Origin: Methylotenera oryzisoli
Lineage (GTDB): Bacteria; Pseudomonadota; Gammaproteobacteria; Burkholderiales; Methylophilaceae
DNA length: 64,000 nt
Assembly (NCBI GenBank): GCA_945881735.1
Contig: CAMCVF010000005.1
Span: 1-64,000, forward strand
Direction: 5' to 3'
Position numbers and translations under genes: made by a program. Positions 1-7,733 of the stretch are shown here, in pieces (position 1 is the stretch's first letter; each line of letters opens with the position of its first letter). Under the pieces are notes generated by a model, which was given only the letters and a program-made list of their open reading frames with translations, made no database searches and was not told the origin of the DNA.

Positions 1-18
1 TTTTTTAAACCATCAATA

Positions 19-579
19 TTAAGACTTTTTACGGCTTGAAAAACCCAACAAAATTAAGCCAGTTGCCAACATACTCACAATTTCAGGCTCTGGAATTTCT
101 AAAATTGGTAAAATGGATGCATTACTCACACTTAAAACAACATCGTTGTAATCTTTGTCGCCACCTAAAACGATATCTTCAAAACCAACTAATACAGAAT
201 TACCCTCTTGTTGATAAGCCGTGTGCGCGGTTTTGTCGGCGTTATTATTAGCAGCGCCGCTTAAAAAGGTGTCTCCTGTGTTGTTAACAAAAAAACTAAA
301 TACAATTTCGGCACCCTTTTGAAAACTACCTAGTGAGTATGTAGTACCCGCAACAGCCGTTTGATTATTAAACAAAGCAGTAGGTGAACCTAGCACGCTA
401 ACATCTGTAGAAAAAAAAGCTTGTTTTGATAAGAAAGTTAAAATAACTTCAGCCGTTGTAGCCGCATAAAGGCTGCTGATTGAAGGGTTCGATGCGCCGA
501 TAAATGGGGTTTCTTCGGCAACTGAAACAGCTGCCGAAAGCGATAAAGCACAGGCAAGAACTAGTTTACGAAAATTCAT
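19..579 (-). CDS. PEP-CTERM sorted secreted protein with DUF4114 domain
   Basis: This is a predicted exported, exosortase-sorted surface or EPS-associated protein. The N-terminus (MNFRKLVLACALSLSAAVS) is a classic signal peptide. The middle holds a DUF4114-type motif (LVGFEDIVLGGDKDYNDVV). The C-terminus ends in IPEPE, a hydrophobic helix and a basic tail (RKKS), which is the PEP-CTERM tripartite signal. I chose the ATG at 579 because AGGAG lies at 588-592, correctly spaced; an upstream in-frame ATG at 621 would put 14 residues before the signal peptide. Its neighbours are exopolysaccharide genes, as is usual for PEP-CTERM proteins. No exosortase gene is in the window. The specific function is unknown. 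Confidence 0.85.
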   Translation of the reverse strand: MNFRKLVLACALSLSAAVSVAEETPFIGASNPSISSLYAATTAEVILTFLSKQAFFSTDVSVLGSPTALFNNQTAVAGTTYSLGSFQKGAEIVFSFFVNNTGDTFLSGAANNNADKTAHTAYQQEGNSVLVGFEDIVLGGDKDYNDVVLSVSNASILPILEIPEPEIVSMLATGLILLGFSSRKKS

Positions 580-621
580 TTGTGTTACTCCTAGAGAGTG
601 AGATGGCGTTTTAGCACCCAA

Positions 622-789
622 TCAAAATGGTATAATCTATTTTTAGATATTATAGCTATTGTTTGTTAGTGATATTAATATTTTATGACATCTACTGTCT
701 TATCAGCTCATATTAGCCCGAATGGGCTATAGGATATTTTCACAATATACTAGCCCACAATTTTTTCTCAAAATAAGATTGACCTGCTT
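622..789. other. Intergenic region upstream of the PEP-CTERM gene
   Basis: This is AT-rich non-coding DNA that should contain the promoter of the PEP-CTERM gene on the minus strand. A TATAAT-like hexamer is seen on the minus strand at 649-654. A short perfect hairpin (TAGCCC-GAAT-GGGCTA) lies at 714-729. No convincing sigma-54 site was seen. Confidence 0.4.
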
Positions 790-1002
790 CCCTTTTGCAA
801 TTGCAATCCAAGCGGCAGGATTTACGATTGCGGACTTATGTAATCAAGAAGGTATTAGTGTTGGCACCTTCTAAAGTTTGCGATCCAATAATAGCGGCAT
901 GTATAGCATTGAGGAGCAAAGCCTTCGTCGGTTACAGGATGAGAGTACTGACTCAAAGTAACTGCCAGCCGAAGCGCATGTATATATCTCTGCACTTTAA
1001 TA
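788..1002 (+). pseudogene. Degraded IS3-family OrfA transposase fragment
   Basis: One plus-strand frame reads FAIAIQAAGFTIADLCNQEG, then ISVGTF, an in-frame TAA, and SLRSNNSGMYSIEEQSLRRL followed by QDES, with a second stop before LPAEAHVYISAL. This follows the order of an IS3-type OrfA helix-turn-helix plus leucine zipper (compare the family pattern I-A-D-L-C-x-x-x-G-I-S-x-x-T-F-Y-K-W-x-x-x-Y-G-G-M and L-x-x-L-x-x-E-N). There are two in-frame stops, no OrfB and no visible terminal repeats. It is an old remnant whose end touches the 3' end of the sugar transferase gene. The family call rests on pattern recognition only. Confidence 0.6.
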
Positions 1003-2400
1003 GGCTTTTGAATCTTTAAAAACCAACAAGATTGTTTTTAAAATAATCCGAAGATCCAAGGCTAGTGACCATTTTTTTAGGTATTCTAAATCGTATTCAA
1101 TACGTTCTTTCATATTTTCAACGGTTTTGGTTTCACCTCTGCAACCATTCACTTGTGCCCAACCAGTAATACCAGGCTTTACTTTGTGACGAATCATATA
1201 ACCTTTGATTAATTTGCGATACATTTCGTTATGCGTAACCGCATGGGGGCGCGGTCCTACCACGCTCATTCTGCCTTGCAACACATTGATAAATTGTGGC
1301 AATTCATCCAGTGATGTTTTACGAATAATCTTCCCAAACGCCGTCACTCTTTTATCATTTAATGTCGCTTGCATTACAGTTGCACCGTCTTCCATCACTT
1401 TCATCGATCTAAATTTATAGACGATGATTTCTTGACCATCTAAACCATAACGGCGCTGTTTAAATAAAACGGGACCTTTAGAACTTAACTTAACACCCAC
1501 GGCAACAATAACTAACAATGGTAAAAGCAACAGTAGCAAAACTCCAGAAATCACAATATCGCTAATACGCTTAACCATACCATTAAAAGACGTGAACGGT
1601 GTTTCGCACATAGCCACCACGGGCATGCCATCAATTTCATCTATTCTGCCTTGAATCAAATCTACCATAAAAAAATCGGGTACAAAGTAAATAGAGGCAG
1701 TGGTGTCTTTTAAATCATCCAATAAAGCCATCATTTGCACATGCATAGAAGGCGGCAGAGTGATGTAAATCAGGTCTATGGCATGCCGTTTTACATAGTC
1801 TGCAATCTCGTTCATAGGCCTAAACATATGTCCATCTAAAAGCTGGTTGCCAACCTTAACTTTGGGGTTGCCAACAGTCAAATCATCAAAATAACCTTTA
1901 ATTTCAATGGATAGCTGCCTATTTCCCTCAATACGTGAATGTAACTGATGACACAATTCATTGCGTCCAACAATTACCGCGGTTTTTTTTATGTACGCTA
2001 AATAATGATTACTCATTAAATAATGGCGCATTATCCTATGCGTCAACACCAATACCAGCGGCGTAATCAATACCCAAGCCATTAAAACTTGCGATGAGAA
2101 TATAGGCAAATATTTAGTGGCGTATCCAAAAAATAATAAGATACCTACAATCAAAAACCATTGGCTTAAGGTCGCCAGCATGTCTTTAACAAAATTGCCT
2201 TGGTTATGCCAAGATCCAGGAAAACTCAGCGCAAACACCATAATTGACAACACAATATAATGCGAACTTAATCGGCCCTCAATTAGCAGAATCAAGCCGA
2301 ATAACATGAAAATTATCAATACTGGATCGACCAGAATTTTTATCATTTGGTTAATCGTCAACGATTTACTAAAACTGAGTTTCTGCTGAAATCTAAGCAT
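997..2400 (-). CDS. Undecaprenyl-phosphate sugar phosphotransferase (EPS priming enzyme)
   Basis: Predicted polyisoprenyl-phosphate hexose-1-phosphate transferase of the WcaJ/EpsB type. It starts exopolysaccharide repeat assembly by loading a sugar-phosphate, probably glucose, onto undecaprenyl phosphate at the inner membrane. At 467 aa it has the family's usual layout: four to five N-terminal membrane helices, a CoA-binding-like Rossmann region (AVIVGRNELC, about 143-152), one more helix near residue 290, and the catalytic bacterial sugar transferase domain. That domain shows KLSSKGPVLFKQRRYGLDG, YKFRSM, RKTSLDELPQFINVL and MSVVGPRPH, and then the KPGITGWAQVNG stretch. A GT4 gene lies upstream on the same strand, so the two probably share an EPS operon. 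Confidence 0.9.
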   Translation of the reverse strand: MLRFQQKLSFSKSLTINQMIKILVDPVLIIFMLFGLILLIEGRLSSHYIVLSIMVFALSFPGSWHNQGNFVKDMLATLSQWFLIVGILLFFGYATKYLPIFSSQVLMAWVLITPLVLVLTHRIMRHYLMSNHYLAYIKKTAVIVGRNELCHQLHSRIEGNRQLSIEIKGYFDDLTVGNPKVKVGNQLLDGHMFRPMNEIADYVKRHAIDLIYITLPPSMHVQMMALLDDLKDTTASIYFVPDFFMVDLIQGRIDEIDGMPVVAMCETPFTSFNGMVKRISDIVISGVLLLLLLPLLVIVAVGVKLSSKGPVLFKQRRYGLDGQEIIVYKFRSMKVMEDGATVMQATLNDKRVTAFGKIIRKTSLDELPQFINVLQGRMSVVGPRPHAVTHNEMYRKLIKGYMIRHKVKPGITGWAQVNGCRGETKTVENMKERIEYDLEYLKKWSLALDLRIILKTILLVFKDSKAY

Positions 2401-2525
2401 TTTAAAGTGATCTTCTAGTTAGCCAATGTGGCCATAATGAACTTCAGAGTAGTTCATGAATATGACATTGATGTGTAAAGATATGAGGATTATAGGGAAC
2501 GGCGTATAACTAAAAACGTTGTAGA

Positions 2526-3917
2526 TTAAAATTTTAAAGCGCTATGGTATGCAATAATGGTTTTTTCAGCAATATTTTTCCAATTGTAATGGCTGTTAAT
2601 CCAAGAACGTACATGCATTTTATTTTCTGGGGAAACAGTTTTCTTTGCTTGTTTCCGCAAGATTTCTTTAAGTTGCTCCGTATTACCCAACTCAAAATAA
2701 TCGCTCGGATTCAAACCAACTTCAATATTAGCTGGAATATCACTCGCAATAACGGGCAAACCATAGCTTAAAGCTTCCAGTAACGATATAGACAAACCTT
2801 CATGCGATGACGGCAATACAAATAAGGCCGCATGCGTATACAAACTGCGCAATGTTTCACCTTTTTGAAAACCCGTAAACACAATATTAGGGTTAGCTTT
2901 TGCCGCCTCATACAATGAATGCACATAAGCATCTGGATGATCCGAATTACCCACTAGCGCTAATTTAAAACCGTTTAAACTAGCCTGATTAAAGGCTTCA
3001 ATCAAATCTAAATGGCGTTTTTCTGGAACTAAACGGCTGACCAATAAAATGTAACGGTTTTTTTGAAGTCCAAATTGCATTAAGTAATCTTCTGATGCAT
3101 CCAAAGTTGGCAATACCACACCGTTGTGAATCAACTCAGATTGCACTGCATATTTGCGCGCAACCATGTCGCGAATTACATCTGATATCACAATACGCGC
3201 ATGTGAAAATCGCATGCCAAACCACTCGCCCAACAATAATACCTTGCGTGCCACATAACCCCATTTTTGACGGTTATAGTCCTGACCATGATGCGTTACT
3301 ACTACCCGCAGACCCAGCAAACGCGCTAAAGGCGTCATCAATGCTGGGCCAACCGCGTGAATATGCAAAATATCAGGACGTTTAATCGCCGCGTACAGCA
3401 CACCAAAAAAAGTATGCACAAGCGTCTCTAGTACTTTAGATTTAGGCGACCAAAGTTTGGTAAATTTTATGCCACGCCATATTTTACCAGCGCTCGGTTT
3501 TTGACAGTGTGTGCGCACAACTACTTCTAAATCACACCCTAAATTCACTAGCAATGGCGCTAGATGTTCAACATGCGTTTCAATACCGCCCTGTACATCG
3601 GGAAAACCGCGAAGACCCAACATCATCACACGCAAAGGCCTTGTAACGACGCGTTGGTCGTTATGACCATCAGTAGAACCATTGTGATGAGTAAAATTGG
3701 TATCAGTAATAAACGCTTGAGCTGGCGCTTGTAAAGAAAGTTGACTATATAAAAACGGCTTAGGGAAATTTTTCAATAGATAATATCTACCAAAAAAATG
3801 ATTGGAAAGAAATTGTGATAAGTATCGATTAAATCGTGCGATATATTCAACAAAAACATTCACTTGCTCTACCTTTTTAATTGCTTCGATACCATGCAAT
3901 AAAATCAAATTGTGCAT
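2526..3917 (-). CDS. Glycosyltransferase family 4
   Basis: Predicted GT-B fold retaining glycosyltransferase adding a sugar during EPS assembly. The catalytic part starts near residue 94. Its N-domain has GLRGFPDVQGGIETHVEHL, the donor-side C-domain begins at YILLVSRLVPEKRHLDLIEA, and the EX7E-type region reads SSHEGLSISLLEALSYGLPV. The first ~93 residues have no recognisable domain and may be either a genuine extension or upstream sequence. Met98 (VMMLGLRGF) is an alternative start, but I kept the longer frame because no better RBS was evident. It lies 126 bp upstream of the sugar transferase gene and is probably cotranscribed with it. Confidence 0.85.
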   Translation of the reverse strand: MHNLILLHGIEAIKKVEQVNVFVEYIARFNRYLSQFLSNHFFGRYYLLKNFPKPFLYSQLSLQAPAQAFITDTNFTHHNGSTDGHNDQRVVTRPLRVMMLGLRGFPDVQGGIETHVEHLAPLLVNLGCDLEVVVRTHCQKPSAGKIWRGIKFTKLWSPKSKVLETLVHTFFGVLYAAIKRPDILHIHAVGPALMTPLARLLGLRVVVTHHGQDYNRQKWGYVARKVLLLGEWFGMRFSHARIVISDVIRDMVARKYAVQSELIHNGVVLPTLDASEDYLMQFGLQKNRYILLVSRLVPEKRHLDLIEAFNQASLNGFKLALVGNSDHPDAYVHSLYEAAKANPNIVFTGFQKGETLRSLYTHAALFVLPSSHEGLSISLLEALSYGLPVIASDIPANIEVGLNPSDYFELGNTEQLKEILRKQAKKTVSPENKMHVRSWINSHYNWKNIAEKTIIAYHSALKF

Positions 3918-4306
3918 GACGTAGATTGCGCCAATATGAATAGGAATACGCTCATATAGTCCGAAAAGACTATATAAAAAGGTACCTAATTTGTCATATT
4001 AAAGTCAAATTTTAAAAAAATTAATGATGATGCGAATCTAATCCTGGGGCATCTTTTGCTTTATATAGCCGCATTTTAGCGCTGGCGTTATGTTCTATAT
4101 CATCAATATTGGCTTATCCCTGCAAAGGCTTCTATGAAATGGCCATTATAGGTGCTTGTTGCAAAACATGTTTAAGCAAATTGATTGTAACTTGATGCTT
4201 GGCCTTCGCATAAGTCGCTTTAAGCGGCACTTGCAACGCTGGCACCCAATTTATATGCGTTTAAAAACTATTCAACTTGCCATCAAGGTTCAAGCGCGAA
4301 TTTAAA
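3918..4306. other. Intergenic region with possible coding debris
   Basis: No intact gene is seen. On the minus strand at about 4021-4300 there are two stretches that read like coding sequence but are separated by stops: VPALQVPLKATYAKAKHQ followed by VTINLLKHVLQQ, and NIDDIEHNASAKMRLYKAKD ending in SHHH and a stop. They look like pieces of one decayed gene. I cannot name the family. Confidence 0.3.
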
Positions 4307-4528
4307 TCAATCAAAATCATCCGCACTTGGATAACCGGCTGAATTTGAACAATCATCCTTTTCATAACCCGCCTGCTCATATTTCAATCGATAAGCGCAT
4401 GAAGGCAAATGCCCTTGTAGGCTACCGTTAATTTTAGTGGTTACCACCTTGCAATAAACACACTGATAAGTATGTGCCTGCCCCTCAACATGTTGTTGTG
4501 GGTAGTCAATATAATATGCTTTTTTCAT
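4307..4528 (-). CDS. Small hypothetical protein with a zinc-finger-like motif
   Basis: This is a 73-aa protein of unknown function. It contains CVYC followed by a His (GHLPSC), i.e. C-x2-C-x15-H-x4-C spacing, which looks like a C2HC zinc-binding knuckle. The acidic C-terminus ends SADDFD. A palindrome like the MarR operator elsewhere in the window lies just upstream (4533-4549). The ORF is isolated between debris-rich intergenic regions, so it may be an accessory gene. Coding potential is moderate and no strong RBS was seen. Confidence 0.45.
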   Translation of the reverse strand: MKKAYYIDYPQQHVEGQAHTYQCVYCKVVTTKINGSLQGHLPSCAYRLKYEQAGYEKDDCSNSAGYPSADDFD

Positions 4529-4532
4529 AGTC

Positions 4533-4549
4533 TAGTTAAGTACCTAACT
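4533..4549. promoter_or_regulatory. Palindrome resembling the MarR operator at 39570
   Basis: TAGTTA-N6-TAACT lies 5 bp upstream of the start of the 73-aa gene. It shares both half-sites and the spacing with the perfect palindrome in front of the MarR gene at 39570-39589. That the same regulator binds here is inference only. Confidence 0.35.
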
Positions 4550-4834
4550 CAATATAAACGCTAGCTTTTTAGTAAAACTGGAGATAATAACTTACGCACA
4601 AACGCTTATTTTATTCAAGAAAAACAATCAGTGTATCGCAATTGATAAAACATTATTTAAATTTGTTAAATCTTGCAGCCGCGTTTTAGTAAAGATAATT
4701 ATGCAAAATCTGTTTTGAAAAAATCGTCAATTTTCGGTCCAAAGCGGATATTAGGCACCACGATCGTTTTAAAAAAAGTATCACATTTAGATTTACTTTA
4801 TCTTCCTGTTTTTCCCCTATCTTTATAATTTAAT

Positions 4835-5036
4835 TCATTTTTTACGCCAATCGACAAACTCTACAGCTTAGGCTTCAAGTTGAATGCCTAGCACCTCCAA
4901 GGCATCAAATTTTTGGTTTTCCCCATTTACGTATTAACTTACCGCGCATTCTGCTTAAAAGCCATTCTTTTTCGGCTTCACTCAAGTAACCTACTGATTT
5001 TATATGATACTTATCTGGAGCTTTAATTTTTATGAT
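4835..5036 (-). pseudogene. Unidentified decayed coding fragment
   Basis: On the minus strand a start-less frame reads IKAPDKYHIKSVGYLSEAEK, EWLLSRMRGKLIRKWGKPKI and a stop. A +1 frame continues as KFDALEVLGIQLEA, stop, AVEFVDWRKK, stop. The composition is protein-like and the frameshift plus stops indicate decay. I do not recognise the family. The rest of 4550-5160 shows nothing I can name. Confidence 0.35.
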
Positions 5037-5165
5037 TTACTTTTCCGTGAAATATTTAATGAATGAGTATAGGTCCATGATGGAAACAATTGTGTGACAA
5101 ATTTGTGAATTGTTAATTTTTGTTCCCCACAAAATAGGGATATACTTATTAAGTGCGGTAAAAGC

Positions 5166-5179
5166 TGACCCATTAAAAA
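5166..5179. repeat. Left copy of a 14-bp inverted repeat
   Basis: TGACCCATTAAAAA here matches exactly, in inverted orientation, the copy at 7373-7386. The pair brackets the CBS-GGDEF-EAL gene and the MCP fragment (2.2 kb). TGACCC-starting ends occur in IS21/IS481-like elements, but no transposase is present. Confidence 0.5.
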
Positions 5180-5236
5180 TGGGTTCGATTAAAATTGACT
5201 ACTATGGAATGATGAAACTACCAAAAATAAGTTAGT

Positions 5237-7027
5237 TTAATGATCTAATAAATTAAATTGCCGAATATGAAGTATCATTTTTGTTGCTTCATATTCGATC
5301 CGCCAAGGCTGAAATTCAGCTGAGGGCAGGGGTTTTGAAAACTTATATCCTTGCACTAAGTCACATCCACATGACTCTACGATGTTCATTTCATCAACTG
5401 TTTCAACACCCTCAGCAACCAATTCTAAAGACATTGCTTTTGCAAGAGTTGAAATTGTTCGGACAATTTCCATATTTGTGGCTTCAGTGTCAATTCCTCT
5501 GATAAATGATTGATCTATTTTTAATCGATTAATTGGAAATCGTTTGAGATAACCAAGATTTGAATAGCCAGCGCCAAAATCATCAATTGCCAATAAAACG
5601 CCTAAATCGTGAAGATCATTTAGTACATTTATTACATTTTCAATATTATGCATAAACATACCTTCAGTAAGTTCAAGCTCTAAATATGATGGATCCATTC
5701 CAGTTTCGTTTAAAGTTAATCTAATATCATTACTAAAACTCGTTTGGTAAAACTGCAAAGGCGAGATATTTACTGACATTCTTAATGGTTTGAATCCATC
5801 ACAAATCCACTTTTGGTGTTGGCTACAAGCTTCTCTTATAACCCACTTGCCAATTTGAATGATTAATCCAGTCTTTTCGGCAATCCGGATAAAGTGTGTT
5901 GGTGTAAGCATGCCACGTTCAGGATGATTCCAACGAATAAGAGCTTCCATTCCAATAATTTCACCCGTATCAACTGATATCTGTGGCTGGTAAAATAATG
6001 TAAATTCTTTGCGCTCTAATGCATATCGCAGATCGTTCTCTAACAACATATTATCCATTGAGTAAAGACGCATGCCTGCTTTGAAATGATTATATGCATT
6101 GCGACCACCACGCTTAGCCTCATACATTGCAGCATCGGCTTTTAGTATCAATTCACTAGGATCAATTGCATCTCTTGGAAATGTTGAGGTGCCAATACTT
6201 ACCGTAATAAATATATTGCGTCCCATGATTTCCAAAGGCAACTTCATACTCTCTAAAATTCGGTTGCATAAAATATCTAAAGACTGATCGTTTTTGACAT
6301 CCTCAATAATCATCACAAACTCATCCCCAGAAAGTCGGGCAACTGTATCCATCTCTCTCGCACAATTTAAAAAACGATTAGCAACAGCAATTAGTATTTG
6401 ATCTCCAAACCCATGCCCCATAGAATCATTGAAGTTTTTAAAATTGTCTAAATCTATAAACAATAGGCCTATTGATGATTTCTTTCTATTTGCATCGCTA
6501 ACTGCTTTTGATAACCTATCCATAAATAACAATCTATTTGGAAGATTAGTCAGTTGGTCGAAATGAGCGAGATAAAATAAACCATCTTGTTTAATATGCA
6601 TAATCTCATTAAGTAAGTCATGCCCATTTGCTATACCGACATAACGTCCATTTTCGGTGATGATGAAACCAATCATCATGTGTTGCATTCCAGCGTCTAT
6701 GATGATTTTGGAAACATCATCTATGCTTGTATCCATATCGACCATAATTGTGTTTGCGACCATAAAATCAGAGATTTTACGTTTTGCATATAACTCTCGA
6801 CCAAAAGGTTTAATAAATGTCTCAACGAAAGTTTGACGATCCACTATCCCTAATGGCTTCCCATCAGAATTTACTATTGGTAGAGCAAACACATTGTGAT
6901 TTTTTTGAAAAAAATCCAGAACGGTCAAGCAAGGTACGTCTTCGAGTGAGGGCCGCACATAGCGCATTAACGTTCTAACTGTGGGGCTTTGGTAAGAAAT
7001 GGAATTAATAGAGATGTGTGAGCTCAT
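5237..7027 (-). CDS. CBS-pair / GGDEF / EAL c-di-GMP signalling protein
   Basis: Predicted cytoplasmic c-di-GMP turnover protein of 596 aa with no membrane helices. A CBS-domain pair spans about residues 25-145 and probably senses an adenine nucleotide. A GGDEF domain follows (about 155-315) whose signature is SGDEF at 233-237 instead of GGDEF. The EAL domain (about 330-580) starts at EALIRW (361-363) and keeps NISPLQF, ELELTEG, AIDDFGAGYSNLGYL, LKIDQSFI and VAEGVET. The metal-binding and catalytic residues of the EAL domain are therefore all present, so phosphodiesterase activity is more likely than synthesis; the GGDEF part may be regulatory. It is a monocistronic gene between decayed regions. 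Confidence 0.9.
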   Translation of the reverse strand: MSSHISINSISYQSPTVRTLMRYVRPSLEDVPCLTVLDFFQKNHNVFALPIVNSDGKPLGIVDRQTFVETFIKPFGRELYAKRKISDFMVANTIMVDMDTSIDDVSKIIIDAGMQHMMIGFIITENGRYVGIANGHDLLNEIMHIKQDGLFYLAHFDQLTNLPNRLLFMDRLSKAVSDANRKKSSIGLLFIDLDNFKNFNDSMGHGFGDQILIAVANRFLNCAREMDTVARLSGDEFVMIIEDVKNDQSLDILCNRILESMKLPLEIMGRNIFITVSIGTSTFPRDAIDPSELILKADAAMYEAKRGGRNAYNHFKAGMRLYSMDNMLLENDLRYALERKEFTLFYQPQISVDTGEIIGMEALIRWNHPERGMLTPTHFIRIAEKTGLIIQIGKWVIREACSQHQKWICDGFKPLRMSVNISPLQFYQTSFSNDIRLTLNETGMDPSYLELELTEGMFMHNIENVINVLNDLHDLGVLLAIDDFGAGYSNLGYLKRFPINRLKIDQSFIRGIDTEATNMEIVRTISTLAKAMSLELVAEGVETVDEMNIVESCGCDLVQGYKFSKPLPSAEFQPWRIEYEATKMILHIRQFNLLDH

Positions 7028-7173
7028 TGATGATTTATTGTTTAAGGGGTTAAATTCATCATTATTTTAATACACTAAGTACACATTCAAGGTATGCTAA
7101 AACTTCACTTTAAGTTATGTTTATGACGTTTAAGTGAAATTTTTAATATTTATAATCATATCTCCAGAAATGA
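7028..7173. other. Upstream region of the CBS-GGDEF-EAL gene
   Basis: AT-rich, probably containing the promoter of the minus-strand gene. No specific site could be assigned. Confidence 0.3.
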
Positions 7174-7272
7174 ATTACAAGCAAAACTGCCGAAGGCACA
7201 ACCCAAGCAGATGAGGTCGGTAAAACTATGCAAGAAATTGTGTTTTCTTTACAGCGTGTGACATCCAATCGT
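7174..7272 (+). pseudogene. Remnant of a methyl-accepting chemotaxis protein signalling domain
   Basis: A plus-strand frame reads SKTAEGTTQADEVGKTMQEI followed by VFSLQRVTSN. This matches the MCP cytoplasmic signalling-domain pattern in which A-G-x-x-x-x-D-E-A-G-K-T-M-Q-E-I-V-x-S-V-x-R-V-T is conserved. A stop precedes it, and the similarity ends at about 7272. It is only a ~33-codon piece, so the parent gene has been lost. Confidence 0.65.
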
Positions 7273-7372
7273 TGGTGTGCATGCTTGTTCGAGCCAAAAA
7301 GTATAGTTTTATGCATTAAATTTTGATTCAATAACTATACATGTTAAACATTTTATTCAATGCGTTATTGAA

Positions 7373-7386
7373 TTTTTAATGGGTCA
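7373..7386. repeat. Right copy of a 14-bp inverted repeat
   Basis: TTTTTAATGGGTCA is the exact reverse complement of 5166-5179. It separates the MCP fragment from the EAL remnant. Confidence 0.5.
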
Positions 7387-7387
7387 T

Positions 7388-7552
7388 TTATTAATTCAAT
7401 TCAACATACTGATTAAAAACATGCCGTTAGAGTTAGTTGCAGTAGGGGTTGAAACAGATAGTGGGACTAACTTGGCCGCACCATGCGGCTGTGAGGATGT
7501 TTAAGGGTAACGGTTTTCAAAACCACCACCAGCGGACCAGAAAGGTTTTGAT
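7388..7552 (+). pseudogene. Remnant of an EAL domain C-terminus
   Basis: A plus-strand frame reads LIKNMPLELVAVGVETDSGT, NLAAPCGCEDV, stop, G, stop, RFSKPPPADQKGF. This follows the EAL-domain end L-E-L-V-A-E-G-V-E-T ... G-C-D-x-V-Q-G-Y-x-F-S-x-P, with the conserved Q and Y codons both replaced by TAA and the catalytic E of AEGVET changed to V. It is on the opposite strand to the intact EAL gene at 5237-7027 and differs from it in sequence, so it comes from another gene. The nearby MCP piece could be debris of the same locus. Confidence 0.65.
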
Positions 7553-7733
7553 TAAAACATTATATTGCTTATAAGACTTAATTTTTCTAAATAATTACAT
7601 TCTTTGAATCCGAATATAAATTACCAACTATTACAACGGATTTGATAAAAAATCTGTAGCTGAAAGTTAAACAAACACAGATCCAAAAATGAGCTGGTAC
7701 ACATCGCCTTATTCGATATAACTTCAAAAGCTC
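7553..7733. other. Intergenic region downstream of the protease gene
   Basis: I see no gene, no strong terminator and no named motif here. Confidence 0.3.

Noticed and set aside
7143-7331. 62-codon minus-strand frame between the GGDEF-EAL gene and the protease gene
   Set aside because: It is antisense to the MCP remnant, which explains the sequence better, and has no RBS.
7428-7550. Structured-looking RNA (possible c-di-GMP riboswitch) upstream of the GGDEF-EAL gene
   Set aside because: It lacks the GEMM consensus and is on the wrong strand for that use; the sequence is better explained as the decayed end of an EAL domain.
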